64,000 nt of DNA from Novosphingobium huizhouense. Lineage in GTDB: Bacteria > Pseudomonadota > Alphaproteobacteria > Sphingomonadales > Sphingomonadaceae. Shown here one piece after another: positions 1-8,842 of this stretch. Under the pieces are notes generated by a model that had not been told where the DNA came from, made no database searches, and worked only from the letters and a program-made list of their open reading frames with translations. Each line of letters starts with the position of its first letter. Positions within the stretch are counted from its first letter, which is position 1. The position numbers and the translations under genes were made by a program. The DNA is taken from NCBI RefSeq assembly GCF_020179475.1, contig NZ_JAILXZ010000002.1:1-64000 (forward strand), given 5' to 3'.

Positions 1-542
1 GTCAAGTGGGGTTGGGTATGGATTGGGGCGCGCAGCGGCGCAGAGGCGCGGAGAAGGAAGAGAAGAGCGGTGCGTGGGGCCGGGCCCCTCGCGCTCCCGG
101 GAGGTCTTCCGGCGCTGGCCTTGCGGTTGGGGCGCGGGGTGCGGGGTGTTCGGGTGTTGCGCTAGGAAGAAGGACAGCCCTTCGACAGGCTCAGGGCGGG
201 CGGGTTTGGGGCTGGCGTTGGTCTCCTGGCCGGTCCATCCGGGGGGCTCGGGGCACGGGCTGGCCTGCCAACTCCGCCCATCCTGAGCTTGTCGAAGGAT
301 CGTCCTTGCTCTTCTAGGGTTGGCGCGGGGCAGATACCCCTCCACCACCCTGCGGGTGGTCCCCCTCCCCTTTCAGGGGAGGATGACGGGCGGGCTCTCT
401 CCGCGTCTTTGCGTAAACTCTGCGCCTCTCTGCGAGAGCCTCTCTTCTTCCCCGCGCCCCGAGGAGGAAGGGTGGCGCTTGCGCAAATCTCTGGCGCCTG
501 GCGGGCTTGCCGGTGCCGGCGCAGGTCGGGCATGGAGGGGGC
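1..542. repeat. Intergenic block of palindromic repeats
   Basis: No convincing gene is seen here. An inverted pair at 179-195 and 282-298 (CCTTCGACAGGCTCAGG against its reverse complement, 16 of 17 matching) encloses about 85 bp. A perfect 7-bp stem, ACCACCC/GGGTGGT with a TGC loop, lies at 344-360. It is followed at once by a perfect 8-bp stem, CCTCCCCT/AGGGGAGG with a TTC loop, at 364-382. A weaker inverted similarity links about 29-66 (GCAGAGGCGC core) with about 418-452. The arrangement looks like several families of dispersed intergenic repeats stacked together; that they are dispersed in the genome is inference. Confidence 0.6.
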
Positions 543-1175
543 ATGATCACAACCGACCATTCCGCTTCGTTGGCGCCGGGCTTCCATGCCGTTGCGCCGG
601 GGGATCTTGCCTGCGTGGTGACCGCGCTCGAGATGCGCGCGCCGCCCGAGGGGCTGCGTCGGCTCGCGCCCGAGGCCGAGGTGCCGCTGCAACTGGTGCG
701 GTGGAAGGACACGCCGCCCGAGAAGTACCGGATGCTCTACCGCCGCGTCGGCGCGCCGTGGCTGTGGTGGTCGCGGCTGGCGAAGGACGACGGCGAGCTC
801 GCGAGCATCATCGGCGATCCGCACGTGCAGCTGTTCGCGGTGGCCGACCGCGCCGGGGTCGAGGTCGGCATGCTCGAGCTCGATTTCCGGGTGGCCGGCG
901 AATGCGAGATCGCCTTCTTCGGCCTGATCCCCGGCGCGACGGGCAAGGGCCTCGGCAAGTGGCTGATGCGCCGCGCGCTGCAGCTTGCCTGGACGCCCGG
1001 GGTGGCGCGCGTCTGGGTCCATACCTGCACGCTCGACGGGCCGCAGGCGCTGCCATTCTACATGGGACAAGGCTTCACGCCTTATGCCCGCTTCGTCGAG
1101 GTCTTTCCCGATCCCCGGCTTGGCGGCATGCTGCCCGGGGATGCCGCGCCCCAGCAGCCGGTGATCAGGGCCTGA
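543..1175 (+). CDS. GNAT family N-acetyltransferase
   Basis: This 210-residue protein fits the GCN5-related N-acetyltransferase fold, which transfers an acetyl group from acetyl-CoA to an amine. The C-terminal half has the usual order: a strand ending in EIAFFGLIP, then the acetyl-CoA loop GATGKGLGKWLM (motif A, about residues 135-147), then the FYMGQGF strand-turn of motif B. The substrate is unknown. The ATG at 543 was chosen because GGAGGGGGC sits directly upstream; a longer reading from 507 is possible. The gene converges on and overlaps the next gene by 11 bp. Confidence 0.8.
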   Translation: MITTDHSASLAPGFHAVAPGDLACVVTALEMRAPPEGLRRLAPEAEVPLQLVRWKDTPPEKYRMLYRRVGAPWLWWSRLAKDDGELASIIGDPHVQLFAVADRAGVEVGMLELDFRVAGECEIAFFGLIPGATGKGLGKWLMRRALQLAWTPGVARVWVHTCTLDGPQALPFYMGQGFTPYARFVEVFPDPRLGGMLPGDAAPQQPVIRA

Positions 1176-2376
1176 CGACGGGCGCTGGCGGCGGGCCGGC
1201 GCGCCGCCAGATCATCCAGACCAGCGCCGCCGAGGCGAGCGGCATCAGGTTGAGGTGCAGCGGCAGCGCCGCCGCGCGCGTCGCCAGCGGCGCGAGCCAG
1301 AGCGCGACGATGCCGAGCTTCTCCCACGGCCGCCAGCCCTGCGCGCGCGCTTCGCCGACCAGCCAGAACACCGGCAGGGCGAGGAAGGCGAGGTCGTAGG
1401 AGAACAGGTAGGGCGAGGCGAGCGCGGTAGCGGCGAGCAGCATTGCTCCGGCGGCGCGGGCGTCGGCCGCGCGCGCCCAGTAGCGGCAGGCGAGCACGGC
1501 GGTGGCGATCGTGACGACGGCCTGTCCGACGAACGCGGTGGTCGCGTCGAAATGGTAGCGAAGGCCCGCATAGACCGTCGCCATGCGCAGGAAGAACGGC
1601 CCCGTGTCGTCGGCCATCAGCGTGGCGCTGGCCTTGAAGCTCTCGGGATAGGCGAGCCAGGTCGCGGTGCCGAACACCAGCCAGCTGGCGAGGCACAGCC
1701 CCAGCGCCGAGGCCGCGGCGCCGGCGAAGGCGCGCCACTGGCGGCCCGCGGCAAGCCATAGCGGCACGAGCAGCGCCAGGTGCGGCTTGACGATCAGCGC
1801 GCCCAGCAGTGCGCCGGCGAGCCAGGGCCGGCGTTCGAGCGCAAGGCAGCCGCCGACCAGCAGCAGCGCGGTCAGGAACCCGTTCTGCGCATGGCTCGCG
1901 GCGAGATAGGCGCCGGGAAAGGCGAATACCGCGATCGGCGCTTCGCCCAGTAGGCGGCGGCACAGCAGGAACCATGCGCTCCAGCCCGCGACCACCCAGG
2001 CGACCCACGCACTCGCATAAGGCAGCAGCCCGAGCGGCGCGGCGACGAACAGGTAGGGCGGCGGATTGACGAAGACCACCAGCTGCCCGGTGCCCGACAG
2101 CGCCTGCACCGTCTGCTCGGCGAGGATGTCGTAGACCCTGGCCGGAGTGCCGGCCACGACCAGCTTGCCCGCGCCCCAGAAGGCGAGGAAATCGCTGCCG
2201 ACGTTGCCGGTCGCCTCGAGATAGACCTTCGCCAGCATCGGCAGGTAGGCGAGCGCGATCATCACCCCGTAGGCGCGCACCCGCGGCAGGTCGAGAAACG
2301 CGAGCGTGCGCAACGCGGCGATCGGCCCGCCCGAAGCGGGCGGCGCGGTGGCGGGAAGGGCGCTCGATGACGTCAC
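1165..2376 (-). CDS. DUF2029 / GT87-like polytopic membrane protein
   Basis: About 403 residues with roughly ten hydrophobic segments separated by short loops. The family features are visible: SDFLAFWGAGKLVVAG near the N-terminus (the acidic motif in the first periplasmic loop of GT-C type transferases), then NPPPYLF, and later KPHLALLVPLWL. DUF2029 members are thought to be polyprenyl-phosphate-sugar-dependent mannosyl- or arabinosyltransferases of the inner membrane; the acceptor here is unknown. The longest frame starts with TTG at 2436, so GTG at 2376 was preferred. It is divergent from rsh and overlaps the end of the GNAT gene. Confidence 0.75.
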   Translation of the reverse strand: MTSSSALPATAPPASGGPIAALRTLAFLDLPRVRAYGVMIALAYLPMLAKVYLEATGNVGSDFLAFWGAGKLVVAGTPARVYDILAEQTVQALSGTGQLVVFVNPPPYLFVAAPLGLLPYASAWVAWVVAGWSAWFLLCRRLLGEAPIAVFAFPGAYLAASHAQNGFLTALLLVGGCLALERRPWLAGALLGALIVKPHLALLVPLWLAAGRQWRAFAGAAASALGLCLASWLVFGTATWLAYPESFKASATLMADDTGPFFLRMATVYAGLRYHFDATTAFVGQAVVTIATAVLACRYWARAADARAAGAMLLAATALASPYLFSYDLAFLALPVFWLVGEARAQGWRPWEKLGIVALWLAPLATRAAALPLHLNLMPLASAALVWMIWRRAGPPPAPVVRP

Positions 2377-2509
2377 GACGGGAAGGGCTCCGCAAGGGGT
2401 CGGCGGCCGCAGGTATGGCAAACGAGAGGTAAACAAAGCCTTTTGCCCGCCGGGCCTCGCGCCTTTTCCCTTGCGGAAGCGGGGGCATTGGCCCCATTTT
2501 AGCGGCCAG

Positions 2510-4600
2510 ATGCTCCGCCAGTACGAACTTGTCGAACGCGTGCTCGCCTATGCTCCCGATGCGGACGAGGCGATGCTCAACCGTGCCTATGTCTATACCG
2601 TGCAGAAGCACGGCACCCAGAAGCGCGCTTCGGGCGACCCCTACTTCTCGCATCCGGTCGAGGTCGCGGGCCTGATGACCGAGCTGAAGTTGGACCAGGA
2701 AACCATTGTAACGGCGCTGCTTCACGACACGGTCGAGGATACCCTTGCGACCACAGACGAGATCGAGCGCCTGTTCGGCGGCGATGTCGCGCGGCTGGTC
2801 GACGGGGTGACCAAGCTCTCGAAGATCGAGACGATGACCGAGAACGAGCGCGCGGCCGAGAACCTGCGCAAGTTCCTCCTCGCGATGAGCGAGGACTTGC
2901 GCGTGCTGCTGGTCAAGCTCGCCGACCGGCTACACAACATGCGCACGCTGCACTTCATCAAGAGCGAGGACAAGCGCCGGCGCATCGCGCGCGAGACGAT
3001 GGACATCTACGCCCCGCTCGCCGAGCGGGTGGGGATGTACGAATACATGCGCGAGATGCAGCTGCTCGCGTTCGAGCAGCTCGAGCCCGAGGCCTATGCC
3101 ACGATCACCGGCCGGCTCGCCGCGATCCGCAGCGAAGAAGGCGCGCAGGTCGATGCAATTGCGCTGCAGATCAAGCAAGTGCTGGCCGAAGCTGGCATGA
3201 AGGTTGAAGTTTCCGGGCGCGAGAAGCACCCCTATTCGATCTGGAAGAAGATGGCCGAGCGCCACGTCAGCTTCGAGCAGATCACCGACATCATGGCGTT
3301 CCGCGTGCTGACCGAAAGCGAGGACGACTGCTACAAGGCGCTGGGCGTGCTCCACCGCGCCTGGCAGATGATCCCCGGCCGGTTCAAGGACTACATCTCC
3401 ACGCCGAAGATGAACGGCTATCGCTCGCTGCACACCGCGCTGATCTACAGCAATGCGATGCGCGTCGAAGTTCAGGTAAAGACCAAGGAGATGCACCGGC
3501 TCAACGAGTACGGGCTGGCGGCGCACTGGGCCTACAAGCAGGGCGGGCGGCCCGACGGGCAGGTCGGCTGGCTGCGCGACCTGGTCGAGATCCTCGAGGC
3601 GAGCCACGACGCCGAGGAACTGCTCGAGAACACCAAGATGGCGATCTACCAGGATCGCATCTTCGCCTTCACCCCCAAGGGCGCGCTGTTCCAGCTGCCC
3701 AAGGGCGCGACCCCGATCGACTTCGCCTTCGCCGTCCACACCAACCTCGGCGCGCAGGCGGTGGGCGCCAAGATCAACGGCCGTCACGTGCCGCTGCGTA
3801 CCGCGATCAGCAACGGCGACGTCGTCGAGATCATCAAGAGCCGCAATTCCGAGCCGCAGCTGTCCTGGCTGGGCTTTGTCGTCACCGGCAAGGCGCGCGC
3901 CGCGATCCGCCGCTTCGTGCGCCAGAAGGAGCGCGCCGAGATCGCCGCGATCGGGCGCAAGCTCTACGAGGAGATCGCCGAGCGGCTGCCTTCGACGGTG
4001 GGCAAGAAGGCGCTGGCCGACGCGGTCAAGCGGCTCAAGCTCGCCTCCGAGGAGGAGCTGATGGTGGCGATCGGCTCGGCCAAGCTCGACGACCGCGCGG
4101 TGATGGAGGCGCTGGTCCCCGGGAGCGCGGCGCACCTGCCCGAAAGCGAGGACTGGCCCAAGCAGCAGCGGGCGATCGCGGTGCGCGGGCTGACCCCGGG
4201 CATGGCCTTCCAGCTCGCCGAATGCTGCCACCCGGTGCCGGGCGACCGCATCGTCGGCCTGCGCCGCCCGGGGCGCGGGGTCGAAGTCCACGCGATCGAC
4301 TGCCTGAGCCTGGCCGACGGGGTCGACGCCGACTGGATCGACATCAGCTGGGACGCGCGCACCGACGGCGCGGTCGGCCGGCTGCGCGCCGAGCTCTACA
4401 ATCGCCCCGGCACGCTCGCTGAAATGGCCGGGATCTTCGCCAAGAACCACGCCAACGTCGTCAACCTGGAGATGACCCAGCGCGAGAACCCGTTCCACAC
4501 CTACGAGGTCGACCTCGAAGTGCGCGACCTCGCACACCTCACCCGCATCATCAGCGCGCTGCGCGCCAGCGACGCGGTGGCGCAGGCCGAGCGGATCTGA
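2510..4600 (+). CDS. rsh: Bifunctional (p)ppGpp synthetase/hydrolase
   Basis: This 696-residue RelA/SpoT homologue makes and degrades the alarmone (p)ppGpp in the stringent response. The N-terminal HD hydrolase domain has H48, H72-D73 and E76-D77 (LLHDTVEDT). The synthetase domain contains GRFKDYISTPKMNGYRSLHT; the RFKD form is typical of bifunctional enzymes rather than RelA-only ones. A TGS domain (FAFTPKGALFQLPKGATPID) follows, and a C-terminal ACT domain closes the protein (LYNRPGTLAEMAGIFAKNHANV). Length and order match the single Rsh of alphaproteobacteria. ATG 2510 gives the standard N-terminus; the frame is open further upstream but reads low-complexity sequence. It appears monocistronic. 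Confidence 0.95.
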   Translation: MLRQYELVERVLAYAPDADEAMLNRAYVYTVQKHGTQKRASGDPYFSHPVEVAGLMTELKLDQETIVTALLHDTVEDTLATTDEIERLFGGDVARLVDGVTKLSKIETMTENERAAENLRKFLLAMSEDLRVLLVKLADRLHNMRTLHFIKSEDKRRRIARETMDIYAPLAERVGMYEYMREMQLLAFEQLEPEAYATITGRLAAIRSEEGAQVDAIALQIKQVLAEAGMKVEVSGREKHPYSIWKKMAERHVSFEQITDIMAFRVLTESEDDCYKALGVLHRAWQMIPGRFKDYISTPKMNGYRSLHTALIYSNAMRVEVQVKTKEMHRLNEYGLAAHWAYKQGGRPDGQVGWLRDLVEILEASHDAEELLENTKMAIYQDRIFAFTPKGALFQLPKGATPIDFAFAVHTNLGAQAVGAKINGRHVPLRTAISNGDVVEIIKSRNSEPQLSWLGFVVTGKARAAIRRFVRQKERAEIAAIGRKLYEEIAERLPSTVGKKALADAVKRLKLASEEELMVAIGSAKLDDRAVMEALVPGSAAHLPESEDWPKQQRAIAVRGLTPGMAFQLAECCHPVPGDRIVGLRRPGRGVEVHAIDCLSLADGVDADWIDISWDARTDGAVGRLRAELYNRPGTLAEMAGIFAKNHANVVNLEMTQRENPFHTYEVDLEVRDLAHLTRIISALRASDAVAQAERI

Positions 4601-4636
4601 CTCGGCCCCGCCGCGAACCCCGGCCGGAACGGTGCG

Positions 4637-5617
4637 TCAGGCGATGATGTGGATGTCGGCCGCCACCAGCGTGGGGTGCGTCGTCGTCCCCAGCGTCGCC
4701 AGCAGCACCGGCGCGCTCGCCGCGCCATTGCCGTCGGCATCGTAGTAGAGCTTGCCGGTCACCTGGTCGTAGAGAATGCGGTCGGTCGCATCGTGCGCGG
4801 CGACATTGCCGTTGAACGCGCTGCTGGCGAAGAAGGCGTCGCTCGACAGCGTGGTCCCCGCCGCCTGGCCGATGCCGCGGAAGATCCCGGCGGCAAGGTC
4901 GATATGGTCGCCCTGGGCGTGGCTGAAGTCCTTGATCACGTCGGCGCTGGTGGCGACAGCCGAGGTGTTGAAGACGAAGGCGTCCGCCCCGTCGCCGCCG
5001 GTCAGGATGTCCTTGCCCGCGCCGCCGTAGAGCTTGTCGGCGCCCGCATCGCCGAACAGGGTGTCGTTGCCGGCCCCGCCGAACAGCTTGTCCGCGCCGT
5101 TGCCGCCATAGAGCTTGTCCGCGCCGGCATTGCCGTTGAGCACGTCGTCGCCGTCGAAGCCCTTGAACACGTCGGCCCCGCCCGACAGGGTGATGGTGTC
5201 GGCGCCCGAAAGCGCCGTCTGGAACAGCGCGAGATCGTCACTGGTCGGCAGGGTCAGCGCCGCCGCGACGAGCGAGGTGACGGGGAGCGAGACGCCCTGG
5301 AGCAGGAAGGCGCCCTGCGGCGGTAGGTTCGGGTTCGGCGAGAACACCGCCGAGAGCGGGCCGACGAACTCGGCAATTCCGGTGACAGTGCCGGCGGTGG
5401 GGGTGCCTGCCTTCGAGACGACGAACCCGGTGCCGCCGAAAACGGCCGCGAAATAGCCGTTGTCGTAGTATTCGAAGCCGGCAAGGTCCTGGTAGTTGAC
5501 GCCGTTGAGCGTAATGTTGGCATTGTCGAGGAAGCTCTGGCTGGTGCCGTCGGTGATCAGCGACGACAGGTCGAGAGTGAGCATGTTGAATGCCTGGAAT
5601 GCCGTGAACTTTGCCAT
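4637..5617 (-). CDS. RTX (hemolysin-type calcium-binding) repeat protein
   Basis: A 326-residue acidic protein without an N-terminal signal. Residues about 165-225 hold tandem nonapeptides of the type GGxGxDxLx (GNAGADKLYGGNGADKLFGG and on), which fold as a calcium-binding parallel beta-roll. This is followed by the GGDGADAFVF and DVIKDFSHAQGDHIDL capping segment seen at the C-terminus of type I secretion substrates. The N-terminal 150 residues are not recognised. Extracellular export by a T1SS is inferred; no transporter genes lie in the window. The start at 5617 has GGAGA upstream and is preferred over 5638. It follows an outer-membrane barrel gene on the same strand. Confidence 0.8.
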   Translation of the reverse strand: MAKFTAFQAFNMLTLDLSSLITDGTSQSFLDNANITLNGVNYQDLAGFEYYDNGYFAAVFGGTGFVVSKAGTPTAGTVTGIAEFVGPLSAVFSPNPNLPPQGAFLLQGVSLPVTSLVAAALTLPTSDDLALFQTALSGADTITLSGGADVFKGFDGDDVLNGNAGADKLYGGNGADKLFGGAGNDTLFGDAGADKLYGGAGKDILTGGDGADAFVFNTSAVATSADVIKDFSHAQGDHIDLAAGIFRGIGQAAGTTLSSDAFFASSAFNGNVAAHDATDRILYDQVTGKLYYDADGNGAASAPVLLATLGTTTHPTLVAADIHIIA

Positions 5618-5699
5618 CCGTTGTCTCCGCTCGTCCATCCGTTCGAGGAATTGGTGTCTGCAATCTCTGGCGCGAACGCCAGGTCCCCTGTTCGCTTCG

Positions 5700-6599
5700 C
5701 TATAGCTTCAGCGAAGCGGTAACCGACAGCACGTGTTCGCGATAGTCGTAGAATGCGACGTTCGAGTGCCGGTCGATGTAGCGCGCCTGCGGGCGCAGCG
5801 TCACGCCCCCCGTCACCGGCACTTCAAGGCCGCCCGATAGCGTCAGGCGCGTCTCGTGGCGCTCGGTGCGGATCGAGGGGAAGGGGGCGAGGTATTCGCG
5901 CTCCTGGTAGGCGAGGCCCGCGCGCGCCTTCCACTGGCCCCTGCCGACCCTGATCGGCACCTGCAGGCGCAGCGAGCCCTGGACCGCGCCGAAGCGGTAT
6001 TGCGCGGCCCGGGTGTGTTCGCTGTCGGCGCGCAGGCCCAGCGCGACATAGCCTTTGCGCCGCGCGAAGAAGCGGTAGCCATCGAGCGAGACCAGCGTGG
6101 TGTCGGCATCGAGCGCGTCGACATCGGTGAACCCCTTGCTCTGCCAGGTGGCGCCGAGCCGGAGATAGAGGTTGCGATCGACGAAGCCGGCGATCGAGGG
6201 CGAGACGCTGTGAATGTCGAGATAGGGATGCCCGCCGAGCAGGACGTGGCTGTACTGGTAGTCGGCGGCGAGCGCGGCCCGGCCGATGCGCCGGGTGACC
6301 CCGGCCGAGACGCCATGGAAGGTGATGCTGACCTGGTCGAGCGTGCGATTGCGCTCGTCGTCGTAGCTGTAGCCGAAGCGCAGCGTCGAGCGCTTCGTCT
6401 CGGCGGCGGTCAGCTGGACCGAGGCCTGGAGCAGCAGCGCCTCGTCGCCCCGGCGCGTGGGTATGTCGGCTTCCTCGATCGAGATGTTGCTGTCGTACTG
6501 CACGCCGGCGCCGAGCGTGACGCTGAGCGGCGCGCGCGCGCAGGCGAAGGCCGGCCACAGCAGGGCCGAGGCGGCGGCGAACGCCCGTGCGGATGTCAT
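5700..6599 (-). CDS. Outer-membrane beta-barrel protein (SLAM/DUF560-like)
   Basis: A 299-residue protein with an N-terminal signal (MTSARAFAAASALLWPAFACA). The rest is made of alternating amphipathic strands, ending SVTASLKL with the aliphatic-aromatic strand pattern of an outer-membrane barrel. The organisation (GVQYDSNISIEE followed by long strands and an RHETRLTLSGG turn) resembles the C-terminal barrel of surface lipoprotein assembly modifiers. The periplasmic TPR half of true SLAMs is absent, so the function is not assigned. It lies 82 bp upstream of the RTX gene on the same strand and could be co-transcribed with it. Confidence 0.55.
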   Translation of the reverse strand: MTSARAFAAASALLWPAFACARAPLSVTLGAGVQYDSNISIEEADIPTRRGDEALLLQASVQLTAAETKRSTLRFGYSYDDERNRTLDQVSITFHGVSAGVTRRIGRAALAADYQYSHVLLGGHPYLDIHSVSPSIAGFVDRNLYLRLGATWQSKGFTDVDALDADTTLVSLDGYRFFARRKGYVALGLRADSEHTRAAQYRFGAVQGSLRLQVPIRVGRGQWKARAGLAYQEREYLAPFPSIRTERHETRLTLSGGLEVPVTGGVTLRPQARYIDRHSNVAFYDYREHVLSVTASLKL

Positions 6600-6672
6600 A
6601 GGGTGAGCGACTTCATGAGCGAACGCCGGACGGTGGCTACCGCCCGGCGTTGCAGCACCAGGAGCGTGGCGA

Positions 6673-7080
6673 TCAGTGCTGGGCGGCCGCGGCGGCCATG
6701 GCGGCGGGAGCCGGCGTTTCCGCAGCCTTGTCCTCGACGCGGTCGGCAACCTGCTGCGCGGCCTGTTCGGCGGCGGTTTCGGCGATGCTGTCGGCCGGAT
6801 CGAGGCCCGGGGCCATCGTGTAGAAGATCACGTCCGGGTTATCGACCGGGTTGGGGCCTTCGAGGTTGCGCTCGTTGTCGGCGATCACGCCGTCGTCGCC
6901 GGCGCGGGTGACCTCCACCGGATCGTCGAGCTTGACGTCGACCACGGGATCGACGGCGGGTTCCTTGGCATCGACGGCCGCGTCGACCGAGACGTCGTCG
7001 GCTTCGGCCGCGAACGACGGGGCGGCGGAAAAGGCAAGCGCGGCGGCAAGGCCGAGCACGGGTGCAGCAAGCTTCTTCAT
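6673..7080 (-). CDS. Small exported acidic protein
   Basis: This 135-residue product has a clear Sec signal peptide (MKKLAAPVLGLAAALAFSAAPSFAA, cleavage after AFA). The mature part is acidic, rich in D, V, A and P, and largely without globular character: imperfect VDAAVDAKEPAVDPVVDVKL repeats, then an Ala/Gln helix-prone tail. The function is not recognised. ATG 7080 has a good GGGGAAG site; the in-frame extension to 7140 has none. It sits 73 bp upstream of the outer-membrane barrel gene on the same strand, so a shared envelope role is possible. Confidence 0.65.
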   Translation of the reverse strand: MKKLAAPVLGLAAALAFSAAPSFAAEADDVSVDAAVDAKEPAVDPVVDVKLDDPVEVTRAGDDGVIADNERNLEGPNPVDNPDVIFYTMAPGLDPADSIAETAAEQAAQQVADRVEDKAAETPAPAAMAAAAAQH

Positions 7081-7204
7081 GATCTTCCCCTGATCACAAG
7101 GTGGTCCACAATCCCCCGGACACATCAGGAAAACTAACACCGCATCGCCGATCAGGCACGAACAAATAATCGCGCCGGTTCAACCTATTGGCCGCAGGCG
7201 ATGA

Positions 7205-7519
7205 TTAAAAGTGTATTGTCAGCGCCACCGGTTCGTCTTCGGCGAGCCCTTCGGCGCGGCGCACCGCGGCCTTGATCGGCACGATCCAGCCGGTGTCCTT
7301 CATCGGAAAGGCCGAGGTCGACCAGCGGCTCGCGCCCACCTCCAGCTCGACCTTGACCGAGCCCCAGCCGGAGCGACGGCCGGTCTCGAGCCGGCGCATC
7401 AGCGCGGTGGCGCTGAGCGCCTCACCGGCCGCGCCTCCGATCGTCACGAAGTACCATTCGCCGCCGTTGCCACCGGTCCAGCGCCACAGCGGCGGGGCGA
7501 GGGCGTGGGTCTCGTCCAT
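7205..7519 (-). CDS. DUF1905 domain protein
   Basis: A 104-residue protein that matches the small DUF1905 beta-barrel family in shape: WRWTGGNGGEWYFVTI at the start, GWGSVKVELEVGASRWSTSAFPMKDTGWIVPIKAAVRRA in the centre and EGLAEDEPVALTIHF at the end. Family members are small cytosolic proteins of unknown function. Its start lies 2 bp after the stop of the cyclophilin gene, so the two form an operon on the minus strand. Confidence 0.75.
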   Translation of the reverse strand: MDETHALAPPLWRWTGGNGGEWYFVTIGGAAGEALSATALMRRLETGRRSGWGSVKVELEVGASRWSTSAFPMKDTGWIVPIKAAVRRAEGLAEDEPVALTIHF

Positions 7520-7521
7520 CC

Positions 7522-8436
7522 TCAAGGCGCGCGGCGGACGGGGACGGGGATATTGCAGATGTCGGCCCCGCCCGCCGGGCGGATGTAGAACGGATCGCGC
7601 CGGTTGGCGCGGGCATCGGCATACCGGGCGAAACTGGCGCTTTCCGTCGAGAGGTACTGGTAGCGCGGCAGGTCCGGCACATCGGTGCCGAGGCGGATGG
7701 CGCGGATGGGCGTGCGCTCGGCGGCGGTCTTGTAGAAGCCGAGATCGCCGGTGCCGCGCGGCAGGCTGGAGAGGTGCTCGATCCCTTCGATCACCCGGCC
7801 GACGACGGCGATGTTGCGATCCAATTGGCGCGGCGCGTGCCCGATCACGGCATAGAGCTCGGCGCCCGTGCCGGTGTCGGGCGGCATGTTGCGGCCGACG
7901 CCGACGGTGCCGTAGCAGTGGACGGGCGTGACGCCGTCGGGCGCATAGGAAACCGGCCATCCGAGTACGACGCCGGTGTTCGAGGCATAAGCGTCATGCA
8001 TCGGGTTGACCCAGCCAAGCGGCGCTGCATGTACAGTGTACTGTGCCTGCGGAATGGTCGCCAACCCCTGCGGCAGTGGCTTGGCCTTCGCCGCATCCTC
8101 GCCGTCGGCATCGCCCCATTGCACGACGTAGTTGTCCTGCACGCGGTTGATGCTGGTGCCGTCCCACCAGTGCGCGGCGGCGAGCTTGCGGATGTTGCCG
8201 ATCCATCCTTGCGTGAAGGGCGGCGGCAGCAGCTGGATCACCACCCGCCGGGCTTTCCCCGCCGCATCGGGGGCGAGGTCCATGACGAGCAGGTCGGCCG
8301 GCGCGATCGCGCTCCAGTCGGCGGCGGGCGCCTGGCCCACGATTTCGAGCGGCGCGAGCGCCTTCGGCGGTTCGTTTTCAGGCGCAGCGGCGGCGAGGAG
8401 GGGCAGGAGGGCGGCGGCAAAAAGCGTCTTGTGCAT
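7522..8436 (-). CDS. Exported cyclophilin-type peptidyl-prolyl isomerase
   Basis: This 304-residue protein has a signal peptide (MHKTLFAAALLPLLAAAAP) and a cyclophilin domain. SINRVQDNYVVQWGD corresponds to the family FHRVxxxFxxQGGD segment, and GTVGVGRNMPPDTGTGAELYAVIGHAPRQLD to the region holding the active-site loop. VVGRVIEGIEHLSSLPRG matches the C-terminal VxGMxVVD region. It would catalyse cis-trans isomerisation of Xaa-Pro bonds in the periplasm. The catalytic region is divergent (W for G in QGGD), as in several sphingomonad cyclophilins, so activity is not certain. Confidence 0.8.
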   Translation of the reverse strand: MHKTLFAAALLPLLAAAAPENEPPKALAPLEIVGQAPAADWSAIAPADLLVMDLAPDAAGKARRVVIQLLPPPFTQGWIGNIRKLAAAHWWDGTSINRVQDNYVVQWGDADGEDAAKAKPLPQGLATIPQAQYTVHAAPLGWVNPMHDAYASNTGVVLGWPVSYAPDGVTPVHCYGTVGVGRNMPPDTGTGAELYAVIGHAPRQLDRNIAVVGRVIEGIEHLSSLPRGTGDLGFYKTAAERTPIRAIRLGTDVPDLPRYQYLSTESASFARYADARANRRDPFYIRPAGGADICNIPVPVRRAP

Positions 8437-8577
8437 GAAACGCTTGTGCCAGCCTTCGCGGCCTTGCGAAAGCGCCGCCGTATCGTTAGGGCGCTCGACT
8501 TCCAGTGCGATTGGATAATCGCCTGATTCCCGGTCCGTGCTGGCGTCCGTGTCGCCACGAACCGATCAGGCTCGTGC

Positions 8578-8668
8578 GGAGCGGTGGCCGAGTGGTCGAA
8601 GGCGCTCGCCTGGAAAGTGAGTATACGTCAAAAGCGTATCGAGGGTTCGAATCCCTCCCGCTCCGCCA
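8578..8668 (+). tRNA. tRNA-Ser (anticodon GGA)
   Basis: A class II tRNA with a 7-bp acceptor stem (GGAGCGG at 8578-8584 against CCGCTCC at 8658-8664), discriminator G at 8665 and an encoded CCA end. The D-arm GGCCGAGTGGTCGAAGGC is typical of serine tRNAs. The anticodon stem CTCGC/GTGAG flanks loop CTGGAAA, with anticodon GGA at 8612-8614. A long variable arm follows (about TATACGTCAAAAGCGTAT), then the T-arm GAGGGTTCGAATCCCTC. Its 3' end is the integration site of the element that follows. Confidence 0.95.
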
Positions 8669-8669
8669 T
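8645..8669 (+). repeat. attL: direct repeat in the 3' end of tRNA-Ser
   Basis: These 25 bp, from the T-arm through CCA plus one base, are repeated exactly at 20992-21016. The sequences on either side of the two copies differ. An integrase gene starts 173 bp further in. This is the pattern left by site-specific insertion into a tRNA gene; the tRNA stays intact because the repeat restores its 3' end. Confidence 0.9.
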
Positions 8670-8842
8670 TTCACCTTTTTTGCTGGTCTTTATGCGCCCC
8701 TTTGGGTGCTTTCAACATTCAGAAAATCAACGGATTTTGGCGCTTTCGCGAAGGGCGATGGCCCTTATGCGCTCCTATGCGATTCCTGTTCCCTTTTTGG
8801 CCAAGTCGGGTAAAAGTCGGGTGAAAAATCCGAGAGGTTCCG

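Noticed and set aside
2930..4537. 535-codon minus-strand ORF within rsh
   Set aside because: Complete antisense overlap with rsh, His/Asp/Leu-rich shadow sequence.
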